Assembly (NCBI GenBank): GCA_001600455.1
Contig: BCKC01000015.1
Coordinates: 186,001-250,000 of the forward strand
DNA from: Endocalyx cinctus
Lineage: Eukaryota > Ascomycota > Sordariomycetes > Amphisphaeriales > Apiosporaceae
Direction of reading: 5' to 3'
Length of the DNA stretch: 64,000 nucleotides
This document shows, piece by piece, positions 35,335 to 47,443 of this stretch. The notes beneath the pieces were generated by a model, which had not been told where the DNA came from, searched no databases, and saw nothing but the letters and a program-made list of their open reading frames with translations. The first letter of the stretch is position 1; each line of letters begins with the position of its first letter. The translations under genes and the position numbers were made by a program.

Positions 35335-36096
35335 TTATATTAACTTCGGCCGCTTTCGATTCTTGACCCACGCGCCTTGCCAATAGCTTTGCCAAACCCC
35401 GGATTCTCCTACTATAAAAATGAAAAGGTGATCTCCTGCGTCCTTGGAATATTCTTTTTTTCGGGTTAATATCTTTCCAGTTAACGTAGGTGCTTGGAAC
35501 GGGTCACTCCATCGTACCGTTGCACTTTGAATTAAATGTATAGAGCGGAGGGAATCTAGGTGGATTTGGATAGAATCTCTTACGGGATCGAAAAATCCAA
35601 TCCTCGACTCTTCGGGGGGAGAGGCCCAGATACTAGATTTAGCGATATCTTGTACGGGTTCGTCTCCAGCTCCGGTAACTGTATAACGAAACCAAATAAA
35701 TTGGTATTTTTGCATAGCGTATTGCCTCATTTCGCGGCATACGTGAGCAATTTTTGGAACTGCAAAGAATGGCCGGGTCGGGAAGAAAGGATCTAAAGAT
35801 AGATTTGCTGTCGAAGTTCCAGATCGGTCAAACTCGTTCATATTAGGAAGCATTGCGAAGTCGTAAATTATCAACCTAATTTCCGGCGGTAATCGACCTA
35901 ATACTCCCGGTAGAAGGATCGTATTTGGATGCTCGCAGCCTGCCGGGCTTGGACGTTTCGAGAAATTGTACCATTTCCTCGTATATACTTGAAGGTTGAT
36001 GGTGAGATCGAAGGTCTGGGCGGTAAAATGACATAATAAGCGCGACTCGTCGCTCGTACTCGTGTCCGGGTCTTTCTTAATCGGAATGCGGTCCAT
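35335..36096 (-). CDS. 2EXR (F-box-like) domain protein
   Basis: Single exon, 253 aa. The hallmark motif LGRLPPEIRLIIYDFA (about residues 66-81) and the later AHVCREMRQYAM helix are typical of the fungal 2EXR family, a large lineage-specific group whose members often occur in gene-poor, variable regions. An F-box-like role in protein-protein contacts has been suggested for the motif; no substrate or partner is known. The N-terminus has no signal peptide and the C-terminus ends in a basic WVKNRKRPK. The local base composition is closer to the AT-rich spacer than to the GC-rich enzyme genes, which suits a recently diverging gene. The start at 36096 is the first in-frame ATG. Confidence 0.72.
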   Translation of the reverse strand: MDRIPIKKDPDTSTSDESRLLCHFTAQTFDLTINLQVYTRKWYNFSKRPSPAGCEHPNTILLPGVLGRLPPEIRLIIYDFAMLPNMNEFDRSGTSTANLSLDPFFPTRPFFAVPKIAHVCREMRQYAMQKYQFIWFRYTVTGAGDEPVQDIAKSSIWASPPEESRIGFFDPVRDSIQIHLDSLRSIHLIQSATVRWSDPFQAPTLTGKILTRKKEYSKDAGDHLFIFIVGESGVWQSYWQGAWVKNRKRPKLI

Positions 36097-37556
36097 TGAA
36101 TAATAAAAGTAGGAATATCTTTCTTGATAGATGATCGAGGATTAATTAGTATGGGGAGAATAGGATATATATATAGAGAGAGAGAGAGAGCTAGAATTCG
36201 ATTCGGTGAGGTTTAGCTTGGAATTTTGGACCGCCGTGGCGATAATTTAGCTTCTTCGTCGTAACTCTTTATAAAAATTAATTTGTTGGCCAAAGGTTGA
36301 AAATTTACACGGGCTCCTATCACTTATTTTGATATCTTAGACGTATACTCCCCCATTTCTCAAAACTTGATCATCTAATCAAGATGTATCTTACTTAGTA
36401 GATATCTATTTGATATACAGAGCACTTAACTGAGGCTAGATACTACGTAGGTATATATCATTTGTTATTTCGCCGCAGTCTAAACGGATAATTATCCGTA
36501 ATAAAAACGATTACATTAAAAAGTTATTTACGGAAAAAGACTTATGCAAATTTTGATTTTTATGGTATGTTCAGTTCCGGACATAACTCGGGCTAGGCTC
36601 AGGCTAGGATTCGGTTTAAAGCGGCGTGCTCAGGTACACATCGAGCACCTACAAGTAATCCCTGATGTAAAACCTATATTTATCTGATCGCTTGACTTTG
36701 ACTGGTTGTCTCATCAGATCAGATAGTGAATAAAATTAAACAAGGCCGCGAGGAAGTACTTGTACATACGTGTTGACTGCTTACATATGAAATCCTCTTT
36801 TGACGTTGGAGTCTTGCATGGATGCTGGCAAGATGATCGATAATTTTCGTTATCATTAGACACTCCTTGTGCTATACTGTGCATTTTTGTGTTATTCTCT
36901 GCAGTCAGCTAAGTCCTTGTTGAATCACTGGACATGTACTGAGAAGAGAAATGGCTTCCCGCTCCCCACCCCTAACACAACCGGCAACTTGTCATTCGGT
37001 AATCTTTTCTAAACATCTTTACAGGGCTGGAAGCATTTAGGCAAGCATTTTATTTTGTTTTATGCATACTTGTATAATATGTCATCATATGATGTTCTAG
37101 CCATTTACCTGAATATATAACATCTGTTAGCCCAATAGACTGTTCTAGAAAAAGTATCCTCTCATCTTTCTCTTTCTAGGAAGAGAGTATTGCCGCTGCC
37201 CTATCTATCTTACCTTCGTTAGCGGCCTTATATTGCACCAAAGGAAGCCCAGGGGTGACTACAAGGCCAGTAAGTTTGTCTGAGCTACCGCCTCACCGCG
37301 CGATCTCATATAAAGTTTCCCTCCGAGATTTGGCCTCATAGTAGCTGTTCATCCAGCTAGTACAAGCGGTGAAACTTGATGGTCTACTTCCGTTTCTTTA
37401 CCCCTCTTGCGTATAACTAGAGTACGTGTCCGGAATAAACCAAAAGATCATTCTCTTTTTGTTCTTGTATACTATTTCTTGGAAAAAAAAAGAACTACAT
37501 AGACATAAATTGGTTTACGCATCTGTTTATAGTTTCATCCCATATAACAAGTCATC
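36097..37556. other. Divergent spacer between the 2EXR gene and GH76
   Basis: 1.46 kb holding promoters for both neighbours. A (TA)/(GA)n run lies near 36168-36190. An open frame of 53 codons (37180-37341) directly follows a TTTCTAG acceptor-like site and has amphipathic content, but no start or upstream exon is found. No gene is supported. Confidence 0.5.
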
Positions 37557-38687
37557 ATGATCCCACGTTTAGGGAGAGGAGGAGGTGTAGTGGCCATTTT
37601 CGTGTCCCTCCTCGTCGTCACCGCCAAGGCGGTAAACCGAGGCCAGACAGCCGCAGCAGTCGACGTGTTGATGACATACTGGAACTCGACTACCGGTAGA
37701 TGGGATATCGACGGGCCGTGGTGGCATAGCGGGGTGGCGCTGCAGACAATGGCGGACTACATGCTGGCGACCGGAGACCTGAAGTACCTACCGCACTGCC
37801 GGTATACGGTCGACATCCAGCGGAGGCCGCTCGATTGGTGGCCCGAAGGCGGGGGTGACTTCCGCGCCGACAGCACCGACGATACGGGCTGGTGGGCCCT
37901 GGCCTTAACCTCGATGTACGAGCTGACGCGCGAGGAAAAGTACCTGAACCTGGCGCTCGTGGACGAGAAGTACATGCGGGATTACTGGAACACGACGACG
38001 TGCGGCGGGGGTTTGATCTGGAGCATCCGCGACCGGACCTACCACAACGCCATTAGCAACGAACTGTACCTGGCCTTGACGGCGAGGTTGCATAACTTAC
38101 TCCCTAGGAACAACGGCACCCGGTACCTCAACTACGCGCTGCAGGAGTGGAATTGGTTCGAGCGCTCGGGCATGATTAACGCCGACTCTCTCATCAACGA
38201 CGGCCTCACCGACGACGCCGCCTGCGTCAACAACGGCTACCCCATCTGGACGTACAACCAGGGCGTCGTCCTCAACGGCCTCGCCGAGCTGTACCTGGCG
38301 ACCGGGAACCGGACGTACCTGACGGCGGCGCAAGTCATCGCCGACGCCGTCGTCGGCAGCGCCTCCCTATCCCCGAACGGGATCCTCACCGAGAGCGCGT
38401 GCGCGACCCTCGACGAGTGCCTGCCCAACGGGATCGCTTTCAAGGGCATCTTCATCCGCGGGCTCTCCCAGCTGGATTCCCTGCTGGCCCCGCATCCGTA
38501 CCGCCAGTACATCATCGACAACGCGCAGACGGCCCACGATAGGGGGCGCGAGAACAGGACCAACCAGTACGGCTTCGCGTGGCAGGGTCCGTTCGACGCC
38601 TCCGCTCCGGGAACGCAGGCTTCGGCGGCGAATCTGCTCCTCGCGGCTTCGTTTGGGTGGAAGCGGATGGGTGGGCTCATGTGGTAG
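37557..38687 (+). CDS. Glycoside hydrolase family 76 (alpha-1,6-mannanase type), secreted
   Basis: Single exon, 376 aa. The N-terminus has a hydrophobic signal segment (VVAIFVSLLVVTAKA). The family hallmark is the paired catalytic Asp in STDDTGWW (Asp108-Asp109). Other (alpha/alpha)6 landmarks are PWWHSGVALQTMADYM, GGGLIWS, NEL-LALTARL, YNQGVVLNGLAELY and KGIFIRGL. N-glycosylation sequons are frequent. GH76 enzymes cut or transglycosylate alpha-1,6-mannan; fungal members such as Dcw1/Dfg5 carry C-terminal GPI signals and attach wall proteins. This protein is shorter and ends in MGGLMW without a clear GPI signal, so it may be a soluble mannanase acting on fungal mannan. Codons are strongly GC-rich. 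Confidence 0.9.
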   Translation: MIPRLGRGGGVVAIFVSLLVVTAKAVNRGQTAAAVDVLMTYWNSTTGRWDIDGPWWHSGVALQTMADYMLATGDLKYLPHCRYTVDIQRRPLDWWPEGGGDFRADSTDDTGWWALALTSMYELTREEKYLNLALVDEKYMRDYWNTTTCGGGLIWSIRDRTYHNAISNELYLALTARLHNLLPRNNGTRYLNYALQEWNWFERSGMINADSLINDGLTDDAACVNNGYPIWTYNQGVVLNGLAELYLATGNRTYLTAAQVIADAVVGSASLSPNGILTESACATLDECLPNGIAFKGIFIRGLSQLDSLLAPHPYRQYIIDNAQTAHDRGRENRTNQYGFAWQGPFDASAPGTQASAANLLLAASFGWKRMGGLMW

Positions 38688-39045
38688 ATGGGCGGGTTTA
38701 TCTACGGAACATCGTACAAGTAGGAAAATCACTAGAATGTTTTTTTTGAGTGTACTTGATGTACATTTATGATTGTTACATTTACATATAGATAAATCAG
38801 ATATGATGATATAGGCCAGGATGCTAGTAATAATCTTGAGTCAGTTTTGTCCGTTGCTGTAACTCGTAACATGTTTCCTCGTGATATTGTGACAAGACGT
38901 GCTTATGAATTTGTTGGAGAATTTTAAAGAAGTCGGATATGAAATTTTCCGAAGATCGAATAGATAGATATATTACTCAATGTTTATTGGTGTGTCGACA
39001 TTTACCAACAAGCACAAGTACCTGAATAGGCTCTCATGTAAATAA
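38688..39045. other. Convergent 3' spacer, GH76 / amidohydrolase
   Basis: 358 nt of AT-rich sequence between two converging stop codons. Nothing else is seen. Confidence 0.6.
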
Positions 39046-40631
39046 TTATGTCATTTTAGTACCCATGCTATTCGCCAAAATATCTTTGTATGAAGGACAT
39101 AGAGCACCCTGCTTCCACACAGCTCTCAAATCTAGCGTGTGATCTATGTTTTCGAGAGGGTTCCCCTCAACCAGCACCAAATCCGCCCGCATCCCCTCGG
39201 CAATACGTCCACGATCAGGCATTCTCATCCGGCGAGCGACCAAGGACGTGCTCGCTCGAAGTGTTTCCATCGGCGTGAATCCGCATTTATTTACGAACAG
39301 CCCCATCTCTATGTGCGCCGAGAGGCCGTGTGCCGTGCCGAGGCCGGAGGAATCGGTGCCACTATTTACTCAACCGCTTAGCTGAATTGCAACTCAAATA
39401 TCAACTCCTCCCCTTCTCATTTCTTATCCAGATCGACGAGAAAGGAATGGTCAATGAATACTTACAGGATTACATCAACTCCGGCAGCTTTCATGTCCCG
39501 CACGCTCTGGTACCCGTACTCAACCTTGACCTGGTCCGCCGCCATTGACAAGCACTTGCACAGGTTCTCTCGATCCGCCGTCGGGAGAATATGCTTGAGA
39601 CGGGGATCATGGGCATATATCTCCTTCAGAGGTACCGATTCATTTGCTATGCTGGCTAACATCCCTAATGTCGGGGTGCAGTGACTATACATATATAGCA
39701 CATAATTAGATATGCTAATCTCTTAAGTGACGTAAGGATAGACAAAAGGGAGGGGAATTGTACGCGTTATTCATTCGGTACGCCTCAATGACATCTTCGG
39801 TAGGAGGCGCATCGAAGAAAGTATGGGCCATACCGTCGATCCCTGCGCTTAAGATGTCGATAGTCGCCTGTCGGCTTAGAGCGTGTGCCACCACTAGAAG
39901 CCCCTTTTCGTGCGCGGCTTGAACTAGGCTCCGTTGCAGCGCGAGAGGAGGTGTTACTGATTCAAGATCTAATCCGGCTCCGTCCTCGTGAATCAACTTG
40001 ATGTGGTGGACCTGGTCGTCCACTCGATCTTGGATGAAGGCGTCGACATCGGCTTTTGTGCGGAGATCCGGCCACGACGCTATGACCGCTTTGGTCTGTA
40101 CCATATGAGAAATACAGCTTTTACTTCACTTTTTGTCTTTCCTTCTATTCTTTCTCATATATGAAACCAACGGCTGCACGAACTAACCTCTGGAAAAGGG
40201 TACATACGCAGAACCCCAACTTCCGGCCAACCACCGCGAACGGTAGCCGAAAGACTGCTATACCTTGCGTCGGCCAAGTCGGGATGATTCTCATCCAGTA
40301 GTCTTCTCAGCTCCCGTAGCGGTCCCTTATTTATATGCATATCGCAGACGGTGGTAACACCAAAGGCTAGCGCTTGCCTCAAGGCATTATCCACCCCTTT
40401 ACGGCCCGAGCCGATGTGCACGTGTCCGTCAATAATGCCCGGCATCAGAGTATGTCCCGGCTTGGAGAGGACGACAGTGTTGGAGGAGGACGCTCCGAGA
40501 AGAAGATCGTCCCCGTTCGTCGAGGTCACTTTCTTGATAATCCCCCCCTCTACTAGCACGCTTCCGAGCGGGAGATCCCGCTCGCCGTCAAATATACGGA
40601 CATCGCGGATAAGCCAATTGCGAGAAGGCAT
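39046..40631 (-). CDS. Amidohydrolase-superfamily protein
   Basis: Exons 40631-40188, 40095-39764, 39684-39466 and 39361-39046 give 436 aa. Metal-binding landmarks are in order: GIIDGHVHIG (His70, His72), the strand HHIKLIHEDGAG with a Lys that may be carbamylated, VVAHALS, GIDGMAHTFFD, and GTDSSG with the final Asp. The C-terminus carries the small beta domain (GRIAEGMRADLVLVEGNPL) that all members share. It resembles fungal and bacterial imidazolonepropionase/prolidase-like amidohydrolases; possible substrates are amides, peptides or cyclic nitrogen compounds, and none can be chosen here. There is no signal peptide. Starting at the upstream in-frame ATG (40763) would add 44 residues with a membrane-like segment; the internal ATG giving MPSRNWLIRDVRIFDG is preferred because the beta domain starts there. 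Confidence 0.8.
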
Positions 40632-41386
40632 GATTATTAGGGTGGAGTGAATTGTGTATATTTTATATAAGCACCGAATAAGTATAATCCCGAGTAAAAA
40701 AAAAACGAAGACGTGCAAGCAAGCGTCCTTTTCTCTTAGCAAAGATTTAGCTTCAAGATACAAAAAGAAAAACCAAGAAGATCATCGAACCCAGATCCAC
40801 TTCCGTTCTGCATGTTGGTCCTATAATCATATATGATACCTATTCGCCAGATAAGACCGTCTAAGGTCATACGCATATACTATGCTACGAGGGGTATAGA
40901 TATACTACGTAAGAGGCTGGCATACGTGCCGAGAATCGTCCAATGTGTATGGCCCTACTATTTATCAATCTCACGTCTCACTCTTCTTTCTTTTTCTTCT
41001 TCTTTTTTCTTTTGCTTACTTCTAACCCTTGAAAACCCAAGAGCCCGGGAGGAGAGATGCCAAGGCTCATGTACGCATGTTCTCATAGTCACTCCCTGTA
41101 TTATTTCCCTACGCGGGTAATCGGACCGTAATAGGACGGTTGTCACATTACTATCACACAATTGTACTATGGTATTACTTATACCTGGCTACACCCAGGT
41201 CCGGGGTCGAGTCGAATCTTATCACTTATCTAGATCAAGTCAATCTATCTTACATCAAGTTAGTTCAAAGATAAAGCATCAACTCGATTTATTATTGCAA
41301 AATGCATGATTATCCATTATTCCCCTATCCCTATGAAGCCGTATTGAAAATCAAGTAATTACCACCCCCTTACCGAGCCCCGTTCA
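40632..41386. other. Spacer between the amidohydrolase gene and CWH43
   Basis: 755 nt with the amidohydrolase promoter and the CWH43 3' flank. No gene is supported. Confidence 0.55.
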
Positions 41387-44300
41387 TTAATCATAATTGT
41401 AATACAAGGGTTCATTAAACACGTGATACTGGTGACCCCTAACGCCCTCACCTTTAAACATGTCCGGAAACCTCCATCCTCGAGGGACATCTTTCTCGCC
41501 GACCCTCTTATTTCTCCACTTCTCACTTCTCTTGTCTCTCTGGTCTAACGACAGAACTCTTTGCTTGGCATCCGTCTCGGTTGGGACGACAAACTTGGCG
41601 ACTTGCAATTCCGTATCCGTGATCGTCGATCTCGAGACCCTTGCGTATCCCACCCGCTTCAGCTTTTTATACAGTATATACTCGCACCAGCGATCCCAAT
41701 CCGCGGGGTCTACGTCGTGCATTCCCGATTCTTTCGAGACGTACGTGTTGTAATTACCCTTGAGCGGGTCTGTCACCAAGTAAGATAGCAGAATGGCCGG
41801 ACGCGGCGAAGACCCCATTAGTTTCGCCAAGTATTCCGACTGCAGCCTTCTGTCCTCGGGATCCTCTTCTTGTCCCGAGTGGAATACGAAGACGTCGACG
41901 AGCTCGTCGTACGCGTCAATTGTGGCGTGGATAGCCGGCGCCAGCTCGCCTACGGGAGAGGGCAGGAGATGGTGTGTCGAGTTCACGATGGGGAACTTGG
42001 AGAGAAGAGCGGCACCCCAAGTATGTTTGTTGGGACCGGGACCGTAGTCAACGTACATGCCGAGCTCTTCTGCGAGTATCTGTGTCGTGTCACGATTGCC
42101 CATGATAATGCGCTGGTTGTCGGATTCGAGGAGACCTACGACGTCAATCTCGAGTTCCTTTATTAAGTCGCGCATACGGTATTCCGATGACCACATGTCA
42201 TTGTCTAAAGAAAAGTGTATGGTCCATATGCCGGCAGTCATAAGCTTGTCCTCGGCGTGGTAGGGGGTATAGTCGTTCGCTGGAAAGCGCAGGTAAGCCG
42301 CTGTCAAGAACATCAGGTTTATGGCGAAAAGCACTATGGCGTGGCATTTACGATAGAGACCGCGAGGCTGGTGGGTTTCGTAGTAGTGACGAGAGCCTGC
42401 AATCTCGGACGTGAGACTGAAAACGCCAGCACCGATCAGAAGCATCGTAGTAGTCATGACCCAATCTGTACGTTCCCGTACTAGAGGCCCGCCGGGTACA
42501 AAGGCATAGGCAACGACCCACACGTGAAAGAGGCACATGAGATTATAGACGAAAAAGCCGAGCCCGAAAGTCAAAGCTGGTGATTTCCTCGATGCCGATG
42601 TAATCATGGGTCCAGCAACGGCCATCAGGTAAAACGCCACTGTCAGAGCTCCGGAATAGCCTGTCCAGTTCGGATACACGGTAACGATAGCTGCACCGAA
42701 ACATCCAATGCCGTAGACTGACCAGGAACTTGCCAATCTGGGCTGATAGAGCCCGGTGAATAAGCCACCGGTCATAGCTGCCAAAGTGAACCAGCCATGT
42801 GGTACAGACAGCGGGCCTTGCACGGGGAAGCCATCCCACACCCAAAGGATCATTGTGCTAGTGTCAGATAGGAGCGAATGGAGACCAAATAACAACCCCC
42901 CGAGACCTAAGGCAGCAAGTACAGGTGACCCATCACGTGTCGTAAATGGTACCTCCCTGGTTGGAGATACCTCTTTAGCCCGAGATGTGCCGCGAGTAAA
43001 TCTTAGCACAGCTAGCGCAGCCAGGGCTAGACCAATGCCATTGTAGCCGCCATTCTCCGAATGCATGACGGGCCATATAGGATTATTGGTGCGCCAAGCA
43101 AATTTGACCGCCGTTGACATGACGAATCCAACAACAAAAGCTAGTACCTTAGGCTCAAGACTATTCCCATTTATAGATTCGGAATATAGCGTCGCTGCCC
43201 ATGACAAGCAAGCCATGGATACACCAAAGCCAACGGTAAAAAGTCGGTACGCAGGATCTTCGACCTGCCAGGCTAATATTCCTGCTAGGGACAGGAGGTG
43301 GAAAATTCGCTGGTTTCGGATTACCAAAAATCGAACGGGCCCTATGGCAAGTAGGAAGGGCGAAATAGATGTCATGAGCAGAGCTTCGTAGCCCGATATA
43401 CCCATGTACCAAAGTGGAAAATACCAGATGAGCAGACCCAAGCTGGTCAAACACGACCAGAAGACAAAACCGTGATATACTTCGGCGGCAGTATCGACTA
43501 GTTCGTTCCAAGAAAACTTGGGTTCAAATATAGCCGTGACAACTTCGGGTTTCTCTGTTTTAGCTGCAGCACTAGATTCCAGGGATGAGATATTATTCCT
43601 GGTGGGAGGAGTCAGGTTAGTGTATTCGGGACAGGTTCAGGATATGAGCCGTACTCTCGCCATACTCGCTCGAACTGGGCAAATTGTTGTGGTATTCCAA
43701 ACTTGCAATGAAAATATAGCGGGCAATTACTGGTGGCATTAAGAACAAGGTCACGAATTATATGAATAGGGGGTGAGAGACCCCTTTATGGCATGTGGCC
43801 CAAAAATAGAAGCACCCAGTAACGACGTTGCAGATTTCTGGAGGGTACATATTGGCTTGGTCCAGATCAACAACTCGGATACGCAAATTTCGCACCAGTC
43901 ATATGAAACCTCACCAACGTTGATTTCTGTATCGTCAAATGAACACATATAATCGTTACTTTTTACTTTTTTTTTTTTCAAACGCAGTTCGTAATAATAC
44001 GCGCGCCAGTCCGAGCGAGTATGGTTGATGAAAATCTGATTTATCTAGGAGGTCGTTGTACGTACCCATTGCCCAGCAAGGGGGTCCTCAAGTCTTTTAC
44101 GACAATCTCAAATGAATTGAAGTCGAGGGTGGTTACGGCGTCGAAAGCTACGTCGAAAAGAATGAGTGACCATTCGAAAAAGGAGTAAATTGTATAAGCT
44201 GTTCATATGTCAGTAGGTTAGTCGTCACTTAAATAGGAGAAACTCAATGGTGGCGAACCTCCTGGTACTTTATGGACCTTGTGTTGAATGTAGAAATATA

Positions 44301-45049
44301 TCATTGGCAGGAGAGTGGTGAAGAAGGCAGAGGCGAGGTGTTTTCGGTACTTTATCGCGTTTGGATTCGGTGGGCTTAAGGTGATACAGCCGATGGTCCA
44401 GGGAATAGTGGCGACGAGGTACGAAATCATGAAAATATCGTGCCAGTCATGGTCATCGGTCGAAGTGACATATGTCCAACCCCCACAAGTGAGTGTTCGG
44501 AAAATTCCCATACCGAATATGAATTTGGAAAGGGTATTTCTAGGTTTCGCAGTAAGGAGATACCATAACGATATGAGGGTAAACCTAGGACCTGTGAATT
44601 ACTGTCAGTTAGTCGAGGTGGGGTAACCAACAGGATGTATTTGACCTCGAGATGACTTTGTAGCTAATAAAGTGAGCGGATCTCATCGACGTACCGGATG
44701 TCAAGGCTATAAAAAGCATAAAAAATGATCGCTCGGGGTATCGGTCGCCAATGGTCGCGGAGACAGAGGGAAACCATTCTTGCGGGTATCCGTAATACTG
44801 ATTTTGGACGATCTTACGATAGTGAAGTGAATAACTAACGACCAAAGCACTTAAGAAGGCAGCTAGACGGTCGCAACAAGTCAATATCACGCCTATTTAA
44901 CCAAGTAAATAGATAGCTAGGTCCTTGATGAGTTGGCATCCGCATATATACTTACCGTACGCGAAAAAGGTATGAGCCCAAGATATCCATTTCGCATTGA
45001 AGGAGACGAGCTCTTCAGGCTCCTTGTCCTTGTACTTGTCTTTAGCCAT
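41387..45049 (-). CDS. cwh43: Cwh43, GPI-anchor lipid (ceramide) remodelling protein
   Basis: Exons 45049-44956, 44892-44695, 44591-44259, 44198-44066 and 43598-41387 give 989 aa; yeast Cwh43 has 953. The N-terminal part is the FRAG1/DRAM/Sfk1 (PGAP2-like) membrane domain with the [15 protein letters not shown] motif and several membrane helices ([31 protein letters not shown]). The middle has about ten more helices ([19 protein letters not shown] onward). The C-terminal 270 residues resemble the endonuclease/exonuclease/phosphatase fold ([40 protein letters not shown]). Cwh43 acts in the ER to exchange GPI diacylglycerol for ceramide. The fourth intron (43599-44065) is unusually long at 467 nt. 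The third intron uses a GTTCGC donor, which is uncommon, but frame and family sequence support it. Confidence 0.87.
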
Positions 45050-46132
45050 GTTTTCCCCTACTGTCGCGTGACACCAGGAAAGAATGTGTGTTGGACATAA
45101 AACATGAATTAAGGAATTCTTTTAGTTGTATCAACGGCGAGAGTAAAAACGAAGAGGAAGAGGGACGGGGTTTGGGATATGGTGAAGATATTCGGGTGTC
45201 CGGGTGTCCGGTTGTCCGACTACCTAGGCAGCTAGGCAGTTGGTAGATAAATATGGATATTTTGATTTGCTTTGTTTATCTATTTTATTCTATCAATGAA
45301 TAACAGCTAGTTATTTAAAAGCAAGTATGACGAGTGATCAGTGACCAATGATCAAGGGCCAAACAACGAGCATATGCAATGTATGCTTACAGGAAATATT
45401 AATGTACTGTACTTAAGTAAACATAGGGAAAAATAAAATAAAATGGCATGATGATCGTCGATGAACCGGAGGGATCGGTATCTTGTCACCCAACATCGGA
45501 ATAGTAACTGTAAATGGATAAATTATAGAAAATGGGTGGTTGACCTTGGCCCATTCAACCAATTAATACATATCGGAACCACCCATTAAGACGGTGAAAT
45601 CTATAGAGGTATATTAGGTTATCGTTCTCTATAGTAATTCTGTGAATATGTACGGTACAATACATATGATAAGGTAGTGTCCAATACCTGTTCATGGCAG
45701 CATGGATGGATGTAAGTATGGTAGGATGAAGGTATCACATCCCCGCCATGCCCGCCTATTCGTCACATCACATCATACCCATTTAGAACCATACCTACTG
45801 TAGACCCCACAATAGCTCTAAAATCCACTAACCTACTACTGTACACTACGCTAATTTGCAAAGTACTTAATGTGTAGTGTACGGTAGTAGTGTACTTTAA
45901 GTACTTGGTAGCGGTTCATAGCAGCATAGACGTAGGGCCATAGGGCATGGATCCATCTGAATTCGGGGTTTATAATTTATTTTTATGTCCGAGATAAGAT
46001 AACAATATTTTATGCCCCACTTAATAAATCGTAACAGAAGAAAAATAGTTGATGAGCGAAGCTGTATCCCGTGTTCTTCTGCCTCCTTCGTATACTTTTG
46101 ATAAAAAATAAACCGATCTTCTTTAGGGAACG
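45050..46132. other. Divergent spacer, CWH43 / UTP6
   Basis: 1.08 kb with promoters of both genes. Low-complexity items include three GTGTCCGG-like units (about 45195-45218), a CCTAGGCAGCTAGGCAG motif beside them, and AT-rich runs. A GATGAGCGAA near 46052 is reminiscent of the PAC element of ribosome-biogenesis genes but is not an exact match. No gene is supported. Confidence 0.5.
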
Positions 46133-47338
46133 ATGGCTGGCGTGGCAGATAAAGCTCGTTTCTACTTAGAACAAGCTGTTCCTCAGCTTCGTGAATTCGA
46201 ATCTAAATCTATTTTTACCCCCGAAGAGATACGATCTCTAGTCAAGAAACGAACCGACTTCGAGCATCTCGTCCTCTCACCCGGTAACAAACCTCAAGAC
46301 TGGTCCAATTATATAGCCTGGGAAAAATCATTGGAATCTCTAAGGATAAAACGATGTAAAAGATTCGAAGTTAAAAACGCATCCAAGTTTGCCGGTCATC
46401 GGAGAATATTCGCCATATACGAGCGAGCCGTGAGCAGACATCCCGCCAGCGTCGAGCTATGGAAAGAATACCTGAACTTTGCGCGTGAGATGAAGGCCAC
46501 GAAACGATACAACAAAATCATGACTAGAGCTCTAAGAATGCATCCCGCAAAACCAGAACTGTGGATTTTGGCTGGTAGGAGATATGCGAGCAATGGCGAC
46601 ATGCAAAATTCAAGAGCTTTCTTCATGCGCGGTGCTAGATTTTGTACAAGGGACGCTACCGTTTGGCTCGAGTATGCAAGGTCCGAAATGGAATGGCTGG
46701 AGAAAATGAATGCGAAGAAGAAAAATAAGGGAGGTCTCGTGAAAGCTATCGAGGAACAAGCCGCGAAGGATGACGACGAGCTTCATTTCGGAGAGGACGA
46801 TAGCGATGACGATCAGTTCGGTCAAGATGGCGGTGTTTCTCTTTCTCTACCCGAGCCAGACAAATCCGCCAAGAAGGCGTTCGACGAAGATACCGCTAAG
46901 AAGTTGAATAATCCTGCCCTGGATGGAGCCATTCCGCTCGCTATTTTTGACATCTCGAGGAAACAGGCTTTCTTCAATCCTTCGGTAGCAGAGCAGTTCT
47001 TCTTACTCTTCGCCAGCTTCTCTAAAGTTTCGGCCCATCCTAAAATCATCCAACACGTCTTGGATAGCATGTCCGAGTCTTACCCCAACGACGCTTCCAC
47101 TTGCAACTGTTACATTCGACAACCTCTCGTTGGCGCCGATATTCACACACCATCGTATCCCAAGGCTCTGAGAGAATCTTTGGCTCGGCTGAGATCCTCT
47201 CTTCCTATAACAACCAACAAGTCTCTATTAGTTCAAAAGACGTCGACCTGGATTGGCGAGACTCTTAAGTTAGAAGATCTCGATTCGGGTATCAAGACTG
47301 TTCTAGAACATACACTCCAAACGCTACAGAAATCCTGA
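46133..47338 (+). CDS. utp6: U3 snoRNA-associated protein 6 (Utp6), HAT-repeat protein
   Basis: Single exon, 401 aa, close to yeast Utp6 (440 aa). The N-terminus DKARFYLEQAVPQLREFESKS is conserved in Utp6. It is followed by IFTPEEIRSLVKKRTDFEHLV and several half-a-TPR units (DWSNYIAWEKSLESLR, HRRIFAIYERAVSRHPASVELWKEYLNFA, WILAGRRYASNGDMQNSRAFFMRGARFC, VWLEYARSEMEW). A Lys-rich stretch and an acidic linker (DDDELHFGEDDSDDDQ) split the repeats from the C-terminal part. Utp6 belongs to the UTP-B complex of the small-subunit processome and works in 18S rRNA maturation in the nucleolus. No intron is needed. The ATG at 46133 matches the family start. Confidence 0.93.
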   Translation: MAGVADKARFYLEQAVPQLREFESKSIFTPEEIRSLVKKRTDFEHLVLSPGNKPQDWSNYIAWEKSLESLRIKRCKRFEVKNASKFAGHRRIFAIYERAVSRHPASVELWKEYLNFAREMKATKRYNKIMTRALRMHPAKPELWILAGRRYASNGDMQNSRAFFMRGARFCTRDATVWLEYARSEMEWLEKMNAKKKNKGGLVKAIEEQAAKDDDELHFGEDDSDDDQFGQDGGVSLSLPEPDKSAKKAFDEDTAKKLNNPALDGAIPLAIFDISRKQAFFNPSVAEQFFLLFASFSKVSAHPKIIQHVLDSMSESYPNDASTCNCYIRQPLVGADIHTPSYPKALRESLARLRSSLPITTNKSLLVQKTSTWIGETLKLEDLDSGIKTVLEHTLQTLQKS

Positions 47339-47443
47339 AACAAGAACTCAGAATAGCCGCCATAGACAAGCTACTTGCATCACCCCAACTTGTATTATAT
47401 CCTTTGACTCTCCTGCCTTTTTTCTCCATACGGCAGACGTAAG

